The notes under the pieces: generated by a model
What the model was told of the DNA's origin: nothing
The model's database searches: none
What the model saw: only the letters and a program-made list of their open reading frames with translations
Shown here: piece after piece, positions 1-6,929 of the stretch
Layout of the letters: every line of letters starts with the position of its first letter
Position numbering within the stretch: the stretch's first letter is position 1
Origin: Caldilineaceae bacterium
GTDB lineage: Bacteria; Chloroflexota; Anaerolineae; Caldilineales; Caldilineaceae
DNA: 24,857 nt
Reading direction: 5' to 3'
Assembly (NCBI GenBank): GCA_022842065.1
Contig: JALHQH010000056.1
Coordinates: 1 to 24,857 of the forward strand
Made by a program: the position numbers and the translations under genes

Positions 1-711
1 GCTCACGGGGGAGACCCCGTCCACGTTCCCTGCCAGCGTTTTAACCAGCGAGCCATCGGTCTTGTTGCGCAGCTCGCCGGGCGCATTGCGGTAGGACACC
101 ATAAAGAAGGAGGCCGCCTCGCTCACGGGGTAGACCCTGTACACGTTCCCTGCCACGGATGCAACCAGCGAGCCATCGGTCTTGTTGCGCAGCTCGCCGG
201 GCGCATCGTCGTAGTACACCGCAAAGAAGGGTAACTCCTCGTACACGGGGAACTCCTCGTACACGTGCCCTGCCAGTGTTTCAACCAGCGAGCCATCGGT
301 CTTGTTGCGCAGCTCGCTGGGCGCATCGCCGTAGCTCACCACAAAGAAGGAGGCCGCCTCGCTCACGGGATCCACATACTGCACGTGCCCCGCCAGTGTT
401 TCAACCAGCGAGCCATCGGTCTTGTTGCGCAGCTCGTCGGGCGCATCGCTGTAGCTCACTACAAAGATGGAGGCTGCCTCGCTCACGAGGTAGACCCCGT
501 CCACGTTCCCTGCCACGAGCGAGCCATCGGTCTTGTTGCGTAGCTCGCCGGGCGCATTGCGGTAGTACACCGCAAAGAAGGGGAACGCCTCGCTCACGGG
601 GTAGACCCCGTTCACGTTCCCTGCCAGTGTTTCAACCAGCGAGCCATCGGCCATGTTGTGCAACTCGTCGGTTGTGTTTTCTATGTTCAGGATAATCTGC
701 GATGGTGTTAG
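1..711 (-). repeat. 120-bp tandem repeats encoding WD40-like blades
   Basis: Six units are visible, the first degenerate (592-711). The rest are near-identical at the DNA level: 481-591, 361-480, 241-360, 121-240 and 1-120, continuing past the edge. Each encodes about 40 residues with an invariant core ELRNKTDGSLV followed by AG(N/H)V. That GH-like start and ELR in the WD position fit a WD40 blade. The 481-591 unit lacks 9 bp (three codons, ETL) but keeps frame. Differences cluster at the same two short windows of each unit. Confidence 0.9.
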
Positions 712-2610
712 ACCGTCAAGTAACCCCGACACTGCATCCCCAAGCTGCTTAATCCGACCGTTGCGCAGGCGGCTGTAAATCTCTGTATCAATCTCAATTG
801 GTGTGGATGCCTGATCCGGAAAATATTCGCGTGCTTCCAGCGCCAATCGCAACCCCAGTAGTGGTTCCTGCGCCGCAATGGCAGCTGCTTGGGCAGACAA
901 CTGGCGTGCCCCAGCAATGCCAGCTTGGTATTCAGCAACCGCAGCGGCTTTTGTTGCTTTATCGGCTTGGTATAAAGAATAGCTCGTTAACCCGACCAAC
1001 AAAATCGCAACAATGACGCCGGCTATCAGTAGATTGCGCCTGCGTACTGCACCACGCGCTGCTTCCGCCTCTTCTGCCTCCCACTGGCGGCGGCTGTCAA
1101 CGAGATATTGCGTTTCTTCGCCCTCAATGTCTTTGGGGTGTTGGCGGGCATAGGCTTCGGCCACGCTTAAATCGCGGTCGCGTAGCAGGTTTTCCGGGCC
1201 TTTGACTTGCGCCCAGCGTGCATAGGCAGCGGCGACTGGATTATCATAACTTGCCTGCCAATCAGCATTCACCGCCAAAATCGGCTCGACCAGACGGTCA
1301 TGGGCCAATTCATACCAGACATCACCATCCCGAATATCACTGCGAATAATCCAGGCGTCGCGCAAAATATCAACCGCGGCATTGGTCAACCCTGCTGTTT
1401 TCCCCTTTTCCTCATCGCGATAGACCAACCCTTTGGCGCGCGCCGGGGTAATCAGCTCCTCGTTGAACCAACGGCGTACGGTTCGTTCGCTCACGGCGGT
1501 CTCGGCAATGACTTTGGCTAGCGTACTTTCATAAAAGTTGGTCAGCGCCTGATCCACATCGCCAAAGCTGGCTAGATCACTTGCTTGAATTTCGGTTCGT
1601 TCTGGCGGCAGCCCCACCCAGAGATCACGACAGACGATCTGCAGGTGGACCGGCTCAATATATTCGCCCTGGGCAAGCGGCTGCGCCGCCTCCTGATTCT
1701 CCGCCCCTGCCTGCGCGGCCCCAAGGCGTTGGTTGCGTTGCGACCGTTGGATCCGCCGCAGATTATCGACCAACTCCTCCGCTACCCCCAGGGCAAAGGT
1801 GCGCGGTGGATCGGCGGCGGCGGCCGGTTGGGTCACGGCCAAGAGCGCACCCGCCTTGCGCAGTCGCTCCATGCGAAAGCGGTGGCGCAGGTCGTCGGTC
1901 AGCAGGTTGGCATAGGGGGTCAGCTCGGCCAGGTAATCCTCGCGCATGGTGAAGAGAATGTGGAGGGTGGGGAAACGGGTCAAGGTAGCATCAACCTGGC
2001 GAAAAAAGTCTTCGCGCTCGCGCCACCGTTCTGGGTGGACGGTGAAGATCTCTTCAAATTGATCAAAAATCAGCAGCGCGGTGTCCGGCTTGAGCAAAGG
2101 GGGCCGCACCCGGCCATCACGTGCCTGGGCCGGCTCCCAGATCGCGCCGGCATTAATGCCATCATCGAGCAGGATCTCAAGTGTATCAACCAGTGGCAGA
2201 ACGGCCAGATCATTGGGATCGGCTGAGGGCAAGAGGGCGAGTTGAGCACTAAAGCTAAAGATGTTGCTGATCGGCGCGCTGGTGCTGGGCGGTACGCCAC
2301 GCCCGACCGTCACAATCGGCAATACTTGCATCGTCTGGTAGAGATAGGCGTCATCACCGCTGCCGATGCGCGTCTTACGGGTGAGGCGGGGCAGCAGCCC
2401 TGCGCGCAGCAGCGAAGATTTGCCGGCCCCGGATTGGGCATAGAAGAGGCTCAGCTGATGGGCGACTACCAGCCCGCTCAGGATCTTGGTCTCTTCGTCG
2501 CGGCCAAAGAAAAACTTGCTCTCGTCCTGCTCAAAGGGGCGCGGGCCAACATAGGGGTTGACGCCAATGATAGGTGCAACGCGCGGCGCGCCGGCATCAC
2601 CAGTTGTCAT
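1..2610 (-). CDS. nSTAND1 ATPase with WD40-like repeats (3' end outside window)
   Basis: The frame is open from ATG at 2608-2610 to the window edge (870 codons, no stop). The N-terminus (residues about 15-75) has the nSTAND1 layout: NPYVGPRPF, FFFGRDEE, then Walker A SGAGKSS (K64). Walker B is LLIFDQFEEIF (D183). A winged-helix region at about 375-446 contains ELAHDRLVEPIL. One transmembrane helix lies at about 527-547. It is followed by a linker rich in LALEAREY-type helix and, from about residue 650, 40-residue WD40-like repeats. STAND proteins are ATP-driven switches that oligomerise when their repeat sensor binds a trigger. The start codon lies inside the end of the CHAT-SIR2 gene (14-bp overlap), so the two are probably co-translated. 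The role as sensor/switch for that effector is inferred. The membrane helix suggests anchoring at the inner membrane face. Confidence 0.9.
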   Translation of the reverse strand, partial: MTTGDAGAPRVAPIIGVNPYVGPRPFEQDESKFFFGRDEETKILSGLVVAHQLSLFYAQSGAGKSSLLRAGLLPRLTRKTRIGSGDDAYLYQTMQVLPIVTVGRGVPPSTSAPISNIFSFSAQLALLPSADPNDLAVLPLVDTLEILLDDGINAGAIWEPAQARDGRVRPPLLKPDTALLIFDQFEEIFTVHPERWREREDFFRQVDATLTRFPTLHILFTMREDYLAELTPYANLLTDDLRHRFRMERLRKAGALLAVTQPAAAADPPRTFALGVAEELVDNLRRIQRSQRNQRLGAAQAGAENQEAAQPLAQGEYIEPVHLQIVCRDLWVGLPPERTEIQASDLASFGDVDQALTNFYESTLAKVIAETAVSERTVRRWFNEELITPARAKGLVYRDEEKGKTAGLTNAAVDILRDAWIIRSDIRDGDVWYELAHDRLVEPILAVNADWQASYDNPVAAAYARWAQVKGPENLLRDRDLSVAEAYARQHPKDIEGEETQYLVDSRRQWEAEEAEAARGAVRRRNLLIAGVIVAILLVGLTSYSLYQADKATKAAAVAEYQAGIAGARQLSAQAAAIAAQEPLLGLRLALEAREYFPDQASTPIEIDTEIYSRLRNGRIKQLGDAVSGLLDGLTPSQIILNIENTTDELHNMADGSLVETLAGNVNGVYPVSEAFPFFAVYYRNAPGELRNKTDGSLVAGNVDGVYLVSEAASIFVVSYSDAPDELRNKTDGSLVETLAGHVQYVDPVSEAASFFVVSYGDAPSELRNKTDGSLVETLAGHVYEEFPVYEELPFFAVYYDDAPGELRNKTDGSLVASVAGNVYRVYPVSEAASFFMVSYRNAPGELRNKTDGSLVKTLAGNVDGVSPVS

Positions 2611-4696
2611 CGTTCCACTCCTCTTGCTCGACCACCCCATTGCTGCCACTTAGCTGCTGCCATTCATGATGCAATTCGGCCACAAATTGTTGGGGCGTGC
2701 CCCAGTAGATCTTGATATTGTACTGCCCCATATAATCGCCCAGATATTGGATCACTTTGTCCGCATCCTGCCCCGGCCCTTCTTCCAGTTGTACCCCGAC
2801 GTTAACTTTTTTGGGGCGGTTGAGCGCCGCTACCAACCCTTGCAATACCACCCGAAATTCCCAATCGTTCAGGCTATAGCCGAGGAAGAGAAAGCTGCTC
2901 TCGCCTAACATTTCGATTACATCCATGGGCAAGACATGGTTATGGTCGCGACTCAGCCGCACAAAATGGGTGAGAAAATCATCTTCCGAGAGCACCAACT
3001 GGCTGGCCTGGAGTGGATCTTCATCATAACCATTGAGGTGAAAGACCACCGGCTTTTCGCGGCTCGGTTCGCCGTCCAGCGTATATTGCGGGGTGCCGGC
3101 CTGGGCTTGGCTCCAGCGTGGGCCGGCGCGCCGAACATTGGTAATGCCCTGGGCAAGCAGCGCTTCGGTCATAAAGTTGTCACAGTTGGTTGTCATGTAA
3201 AGGGGCAGGCGCAACTCGGCCAGCAGATGGTGGATCTCGTTTTCGTGGAGGGTGAGCACCTTTTCCGCCCAACCAAGCCCTTTGGCGGTCTCGGTAAAGT
3301 TGGCATCCGCATAACGTTGGCGATCTTCCTTGGTCGGCTTTAGCCCTAAATAAGCGAAGAGACTACGCCGTAGCAGCCGTGTATACTCGGCGCGCAGATC
3401 CTGGGGCGCGTTGAGCGCAATATAGCGGGCCACTTTGGCCAGATCGCGCGTGTCGGCCAAGGGGTAGTTGTACTTCTCGGCCAGTTTGGTCGCGATATCG
3501 CCTGGCGCGGGCAGCAACCCAGTCGCAACGCGTGGTCCCAAAAAGGGTACACATTTACCCTTGCGCAGATCGTCAAGCAAGAAGGGCCAGAAACTTTCAC
3601 TCTTGTCGCCGGCAATGCGCCCCCGTTTGCCCAAGAGCGCGCCATCGCGCAGCCGCATAAAGAGCACAGGGATGCTCGCCCCCGGCAGCTTTGCCGTCAG
3701 CAGCTGGGACCGCGCCTCGTTCGCCGCCAGATCAACCTGGCCATGTTGCAAGAGTTGGCGGTAGAAGGTCGTGGCAAAGAGGCGGGCCGTCTCGACTGCC
3801 ACCAGATCTTGCATAGCCAGCACCGCGGGCACCCCTGCCTGCACCAAGTTTGGGGCAAAGCCACGAAAGGCATCAGCCGGGCTACGTTCTGCAGTTTGGC
3901 AAGAAGAGAGGAAGACAAGCCGCAGTTTGTCGTCGTTGTGGACATTCGTGTCGGCCAATTGACGGGTGAGCATCTCGGCAAAGTCGGTGTCGGTGACAAG
4001 TTGTACTTGATTGTCATTGTCGGCCAGGAAGAGTGCGGCGTTCTGGGTTTTGGCATTGTATGCACCGTGGCCGATGAAGTGCAGCACATGGACACCCGCT
4101 TTGAGTGCGACTTCGATGGCGGCGGATGTACATGGCTGCGGCAACTGAATCAACTCTACATCAAACTTCGCCACTGCCGTTTGGAGCGCGTTCCACTCTT
4201 CTTCCACATCAATTGCCTGCAACCCACGCGCCACCAAATTTTCCGGGTTGGCGATCGCGACCAGCACGCGGATGGGACGGCGCAGAATCGGACTGCCCGG
4301 TTGCCAGCGCCCGGCCAGATAGCGCGAGAAGGGGGTGGCATTGGCGGCAGCAAGGTTGCGGAGTGCGACATCGTCCTGTGGCACGCATAACAACTCCCAT
4401 GGAATAGTGTGCAATTCTGGCGCATCGGCATCAATGCGCAGCCGCACGCGGCGTTGACTGTGTTGACCACGTATTTCGGCCCAGGCGTTTTGGAGCTTGT
4501 CATCGGTAAAGAGCCAGTTAAAGAGCCGCTGCCCGTCGGCGACCGGATCCGCGGTCGGCAGCCAGGGCAAGAAACCAGGCGCGAGCCACCCTTCGGCAAA
4601 CTGCTGCTCGCTGTTCAGTGTCAGCTCGACGGGGTAGCCGGCAGTGGTTTGCTTGCGGATGCGGATTTCGAGATCGGCGTAGGTTGGTTGGGCCAT
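2597..4696 (-). CDS. CHAT protease fused to SIR2-like domain
   Basis: 699 residues. Residues 1-130 form the usual CHAT N-terminal region (YPVEL near 21, IPWELL near 98). The caspase-like CHAT core at about 140-355 carries the His-Cys dyad: HFIGHG (H210) and FLSSCQTA (C266). A SIR2-like domain follows at about 370-675: FLGPRVATG (385-393), TTNCDNF (502-508), FHLNG (H553), LSEDDF (569-574) and FLFLGYSLNDWEFRV near 602-616. CHAT domains are cysteine proteases. SIR2-like domains in conflict systems are usually NAD-consuming. The combination therefore looks like a double effector, by inference. The first glycine loop is unusual (GPR rather than GAG/GPG). The gene overlaps the downstream nSTAND1 ATPase by 14 bp. 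The Shine-Dalgarno is weak (GTAGAG). I see no convincing promoter within 400 bp upstream. Confidence 0.9.
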   Translation of the reverse strand: MAQPTYADLEIRIRKQTTAGYPVELTLNSEQQFAEGWLAPGFLPWLPTADPVADGQRLFNWLFTDDKLQNAWAEIRGQHSQRRVRLRIDADAPELHTIPWELLCVPQDDVALRNLAAANATPFSRYLAGRWQPGSPILRRPIRVLVAIANPENLVARGLQAIDVEEEWNALQTAVAKFDVELIQLPQPCTSAAIEVALKAGVHVLHFIGHGAYNAKTQNAALFLADNDNQVQLVTDTDFAEMLTRQLADTNVHNDDKLRLVFLSSCQTAERSPADAFRGFAPNLVQAGVPAVLAMQDLVAVETARLFATTFYRQLLQHGQVDLAANEARSQLLTAKLPGASIPVLFMRLRDGALLGKRGRIAGDKSESFWPFLLDDLRKGKCVPFLGPRVATGLLPAPGDIATKLAEKYNYPLADTRDLAKVARYIALNAPQDLRAEYTRLLRRSLFAYLGLKPTKEDRQRYADANFTETAKGLGWAEKVLTLHENEIHHLLAELRLPLYMTTNCDNFMTEALLAQGITNVRRAGPRWSQAQAGTPQYTLDGEPSREKPVVFHLNGYDEDPLQASQLVLSEDDFLTHFVRLSRDHNHVLPMDVIEMLGESSFLFLGYSLNDWEFRVVLQGLVAALNRPKKVNVGVQLEEGPGQDADKVIQYLGDYMGQYNIKIYWGTPQQFVAELHHEWQQLSGSNGVVEQEEWNDDNW

Positions 4697-4847
4697 TGGT
4701 TTACTCTACAACAAATTTTAGCTTTGATCTGAGCTTCAGTCTGCTCATGGGCAATCGCTCACTTTGGCTGACGGCGGCTTTACAACGGTCGATTAGTTAA
4801 AACGCCTATTGCAAAATCGCCGTAGGGTTCAAGCGATTTACTCTATT

Positions 4848-4922
4848 TAGGACTTACGCCGCGTCCGGCGGCTGAGTGGGATCCCTTTGGGCGCGAAGCC
4901 AGAGGACGCTGCGTAAGTCCTA
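4848..4922. repeat. 75-bp inverted-repeat element (MITE-like)
   Basis: The arms TAGGACTTACGC (4848-4859) and GCGTAAGTCCTA (4911-4922) are perfect inverses. After one mismatch they extend by GCGTCC/GGACGC, giving 19-bp arms with one mismatch. The ends are TA on both sides, compatible with a TA target duplication as in Tc1/mariner/IS630-type miniature elements. No coding capacity. Alternatively it is only a strong RNA hairpin. Confidence 0.6.
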
Positions 4923-5080
4923 CTATTGTTAACGAGAAAAGCTAACTGTTGACTGATCTGATGCTAACCGGTGACTAACATAATGCTTGTCAAAGTCAGC
5001 AACCGCTTTGGTCGTTCAAGGGTAGAAATGGTTGCCAGTGTAGGTACTGCTGCGTAGCTATGACGACAATGTTAATAACC

Positions 5081-5145
5081 CAGTGGTTGGAAACCACTGT
5101 ACTAAAGCCAATGTAACGTTGTGGTGATAGCTACCACCATAACGT
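5081..5145. repeat. Two adjacent short inverted repeats
   Basis: CAGTGGTT (5081-5088) and AACCACTG (5092-5099) form an 8-bp stem with a 3-base loop. ACGTTGTGGTG (5116-5126) pairs with CACCATAACGT (5135-5145) with one mismatch. Function unknown. Confidence 0.5.
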
Positions 5146-5322
5146 CCACTTGTATGATCATGTGAAATTGGAGAAATCTGCAATAGATGAATTACTTGTA
5201 AAGTATATTGCAAACGTGTTATGGTGTCAACGGTGAAAAAGTGGTGGGGTGTATTTCATTTTTGGGGCGAGATTTTCAAAGGGCCAGAAATTGAGGGATA
5301 CCAGATCGCATGTGGTTGATAA

Positions 5323-5357
5323 GTTTTCGTAGCGGCATAGCCTGCCGCTACGAAAAC
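5323..5357. repeat. 15-bp perfect palindromic hairpin downstream of aminotransferase
   Basis: GTTTTCGTAGCGGCA (5323-5337), loop TAGCC, then the perfect inverse at 5343-5357. It lies 27 bp past the aminotransferase stop, so on the minus strand it could act as a 3' transcript-end or stability hairpin. There is no real T-run after the stem on that strand. It resembles REP-like palindromes more than a canonical terminator. Confidence 0.6.
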
Positions 5358-5384
5358 CACTCCAATTCCCGCAGAAGCAAAATT

Positions 5385-6557
5385 TTAGCCCGTCACCAAA
5401 CAGTCCGGCACATGTTTTTCCAACGCCCCCACAAAAGTATCCAACTCCTCCTGGGTGGTGTAGATTTGCACGGAGAGCCGAGCAATCTTAACGCCATTCC
5501 AATTGATCATCGGCATTTCGATCTGATATTCGTCCCGTAAAAGCTGTCCCAACTTGCCCATATCCGTCTGATCGGGCAGGCGAATTGGGATGAGTTGGCT
5601 GAACCACTCAAAGGTTTCCGGACAAATCGCTTCGGTGTCAAACAGCTGCTCGACGGTGCGTTTGGTGGCAAGCCCCATTTGATGACAGCGGGCGCGCACC
5701 TGCGGCCACTCGTGGGCCTGCATATAGTCGAGCGCAGCAGGCACGGCGAGGAAAGCTGACGGATCGCGTGTGCCAAATTGCTCGACATAGTCAATTAACG
5801 GCTTTTCCGATTTTTTGTCGGGAAACCAACCGTGGCCGACGATCAAGGGTTCGATCAACTCTTGGACCTCTGGGCGGGCATAGAGAAAGGCCGAACCTTT
5901 TGGCGCGTTGGCCCATTTATGCAAATTGCCTGTGTAAAAATCGGCTTCTAGATCATCCAGCGCTAAATCGCGCTGCGCCGGCACATGCGCGCCATCGATC
6001 ACGCTCAAGATGCCGGCAGCACGCGCCCGGCGACAAAGTTCTTGCAACGGAAAGGTGAGCGCGGTCGGTGAGGTGGTGTGGCTGAGATAGATCACGCGCG
6101 TGCGTGGCGTGACCCCGGCCCAAAAGCGTTCGATAAAGTCTTCATCCGAGTGAATGGGCAGCGCAATCGGGTAGTTGATATAGTGGGCACCGGCCTTTTG
6201 ACAGTTAAATTGCCAGGCATGATTACAGGCACCGTACTCGTGATCGGTGGTCAGCACCTCATCGCCGGGCTTGAGCCAACTGCGCAGCGAGTGGGTCACG
6301 ACGTTCACCCCCATGGTGGCATTGGTGACAAAGGCCAGGCGGCTTTGGTCGGTGTGGAGATATTCCGCCAACTTGGTGCGGGCGTTGAGCATGTTCTCCG
6401 CCCAGTGTCCCATAAAGCCACCGGGATGATCTTCAAACGCGGCCTGCCATTTTTGATAAACTTCAAAGACCGGTTTGGGACAAGCGCCAAAGGAGCCATT
6501 GTTGAGCAACCGCCAGTCCTGGCGGAGTAAAAAGTCATTGCGGATTGAGTGATTCAT
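5385..6557 (-). CDS. Aminotransferase class V (isopenicillin-N epimerase-like)
   Basis: 390 residues, PLP fold type I, cytoplasmic. Visible motifs: LNNGSFG near the N-terminus (18-24), FVTNAT (76-81), VIDGAH with the cofactor-binding Asp (D188) and H191, and NLHKW with the Schiff-base lysine K214. This motif set and length match the isopenicillin-N epimerase / cysteine desulfurase-like branch of class V aminotransferases. The true substrate cannot be read from sequence, and no beta-lactam genes are nearby. The gene is monocistronic, with its own promoter (6636-6665) and a leader hairpin. ATG at 6557 lacks a strong Shine-Dalgarno (only GGCAAAG upstream), but homology-like sequence starts almost immediately after it. 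Confidence 0.88.
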   Translation of the reverse strand: MNHSIRNDFLLRQDWRLLNNGSFGACPKPVFEVYQKWQAAFEDHPGGFMGHWAENMLNARTKLAEYLHTDQSRLAFVTNATMGVNVVTHSLRSWLKPGDEVLTTDHEYGACNHAWQFNCQKAGAHYINYPIALPIHSDEDFIERFWAGVTPRTRVIYLSHTTSPTALTFPLQELCRRARAAGILSVIDGAHVPAQRDLALDDLEADFYTGNLHKWANAPKGSAFLYARPEVQELIEPLIVGHGWFPDKKSEKPLIDYVEQFGTRDPSAFLAVPAALDYMQAHEWPQVRARCHQMGLATKRTVEQLFDTEAICPETFEWFSQLIPIRLPDQTDMGKLGQLLRDEYQIEMPMINWNGVKIARLSVQIYTTQEELDTFVGALEKHVPDCLVTG

Positions 6558-6587
6558 AACTTTGCCGGTGCTGATTAAAAATGATGA

Positions 6588-6623
6588 ACAAAGAAAAACA
6601 CCAACAAATGTTTGTTGGTGTTT
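6588..6623 (-). terminator. 5' leader hairpin followed by T-run (attenuator-like)
   Basis: Inverse arms AAACACCAACAAA (6596-6608) and TTTGTTGGTGTTT (6611-6623) form a 13-bp stem. On the minus strand it is followed by TTCTTTG, making a T-rich tail only in that direction. It sits just after the predicted transcription start of the aminotransferase (about 6629) and 38 bp before its ATG. It could be a leader terminator/attenuator or a 5' stabilising stem-loop. Confidence 0.5.
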
Positions 6624-6635
6624 GCGATTCGCTAG

Positions 6636-6665
6636 AGTGTAGCACAGAGGTAACTATTGCGGCAA
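6636..6665 (-). promoter_or_regulatory. Sigma70-type promoter of aminotransferase
   Basis: Minus strand: -35 TTGCCG (6660-6665), 18-bp spacer, -10 TACACT (6636-6641) preceded by TGC, an extended -10. Predicted start is near 6629, giving a leader of about 70 bases. Confidence 0.55.
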
Positions 6666-6680
6666 ACGGCTTGCCTACGT

Positions 6681-6721
6681 CTACCCTATTGGGGCTACCC
6701 TATTGGGGCTACCCCATTGGG
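6681..6721. repeat. 14-bp tandem repeat, three copies
   Basis: CTACCCTATTGGGG occurs at 6681-6694 and 6695-6708, then a variant CTACCCCATTGGG at 6709-6721. It lies between the two divergent promoters at 6636-6665 and 6744-6772. Confidence 0.8.
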
Positions 6722-6743
6722 CATCAAGCCTCCACGCCCGACA

Positions 6744-6772
6744 TTGACGATGCACGCCAGCTATGGTATCCT
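6744..6772 (+). promoter_or_regulatory. Sigma70-type promoter of GH140 operon
   Basis: TTGACG (6744-6749), 17-bp spacer, TATCCT (6767-6772) preceded by TGG (extended -10). The predicted leader is about 150 bases and contains the octamer hairpin at 6806-6902. Confidence 0.5.
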
Positions 6773-6805
6773 CACCAAGCCACCCGCACCCAACAATCCT
6801 TAGAT

Positions 6806-6902
6806 AGGTAGATCGGTAAATCGGTAAATCGGTAGAACAGTAAATCGGTAATTTCTTTACTGATGTACCGATTTACCGATGTACCGATTTACTGTTCTAC
6901 CT
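6806..6902. repeat. Octamer-unit hairpin repeat (GTRRA family, copy 1)
   Basis: The left arm is built of tandem CGGTAAAT-like units starting AGGTAGAT. The right arm is the imperfect inverse, ending GTTCTACCT. The arms are about 44 bases with roughly nine differences, meeting near 6850-6858. It shares long stretches with the element at 23835-23942, including GGTAGAACAGTAAATCGGTA. Confidence 0.85.
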
Positions 6903-6929
6903 AATTTATTCTACATCGTGAGGAAATCT

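Larger units (their letters stand above)
4697..5384. other. 688-bp gene-free spacer
   Basis: It lies between the 5' end of the CHAT-SIR2 gene and the 3' end of the aminotransferase gene, both on the minus strand. No reading frame with recognisable protein is present. It holds four inverted repeats, listed separately, and is otherwise AT-richer than the flanking genes. Confidence 0.7.

Noticed and set aside
159..695. Plus-strand 178-codon reading frame over the repeats
   Set aside because: Arg/Ser/Pro-rich translation with no family features; it is the antisense shadow of the WD40-like repeats.
1..711. CRISPR-like or satellite array of 120-bp repeats
   Set aside because: The units are contiguous, have no spacers, and stay in frame as 40-residue blades of a long open reading frame, including an in-frame 9-bp loss.
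3743..4390. Plus-strand 215-codon frame opposite the CHAT domain
   Set aside because: Antisense to a well-supported CHAT-SIR2 gene whose motifs are intact; no recognisable protein features.
5245..5258. 14-bp match TGGGGTGTATTTCA shared with 15426-15439
   Set aside because: A 14-bp identity is about what chance gives between any two places in a 25-kb window; no extended similarity around it.
6879..6929. Upstream ATG extending the GH140 protein by 17 residues
   Set aside because: The extension is encoded by the hairpin repeat and lacks a ribosome site, while ATG 6930 has GAGGA at proper distance.
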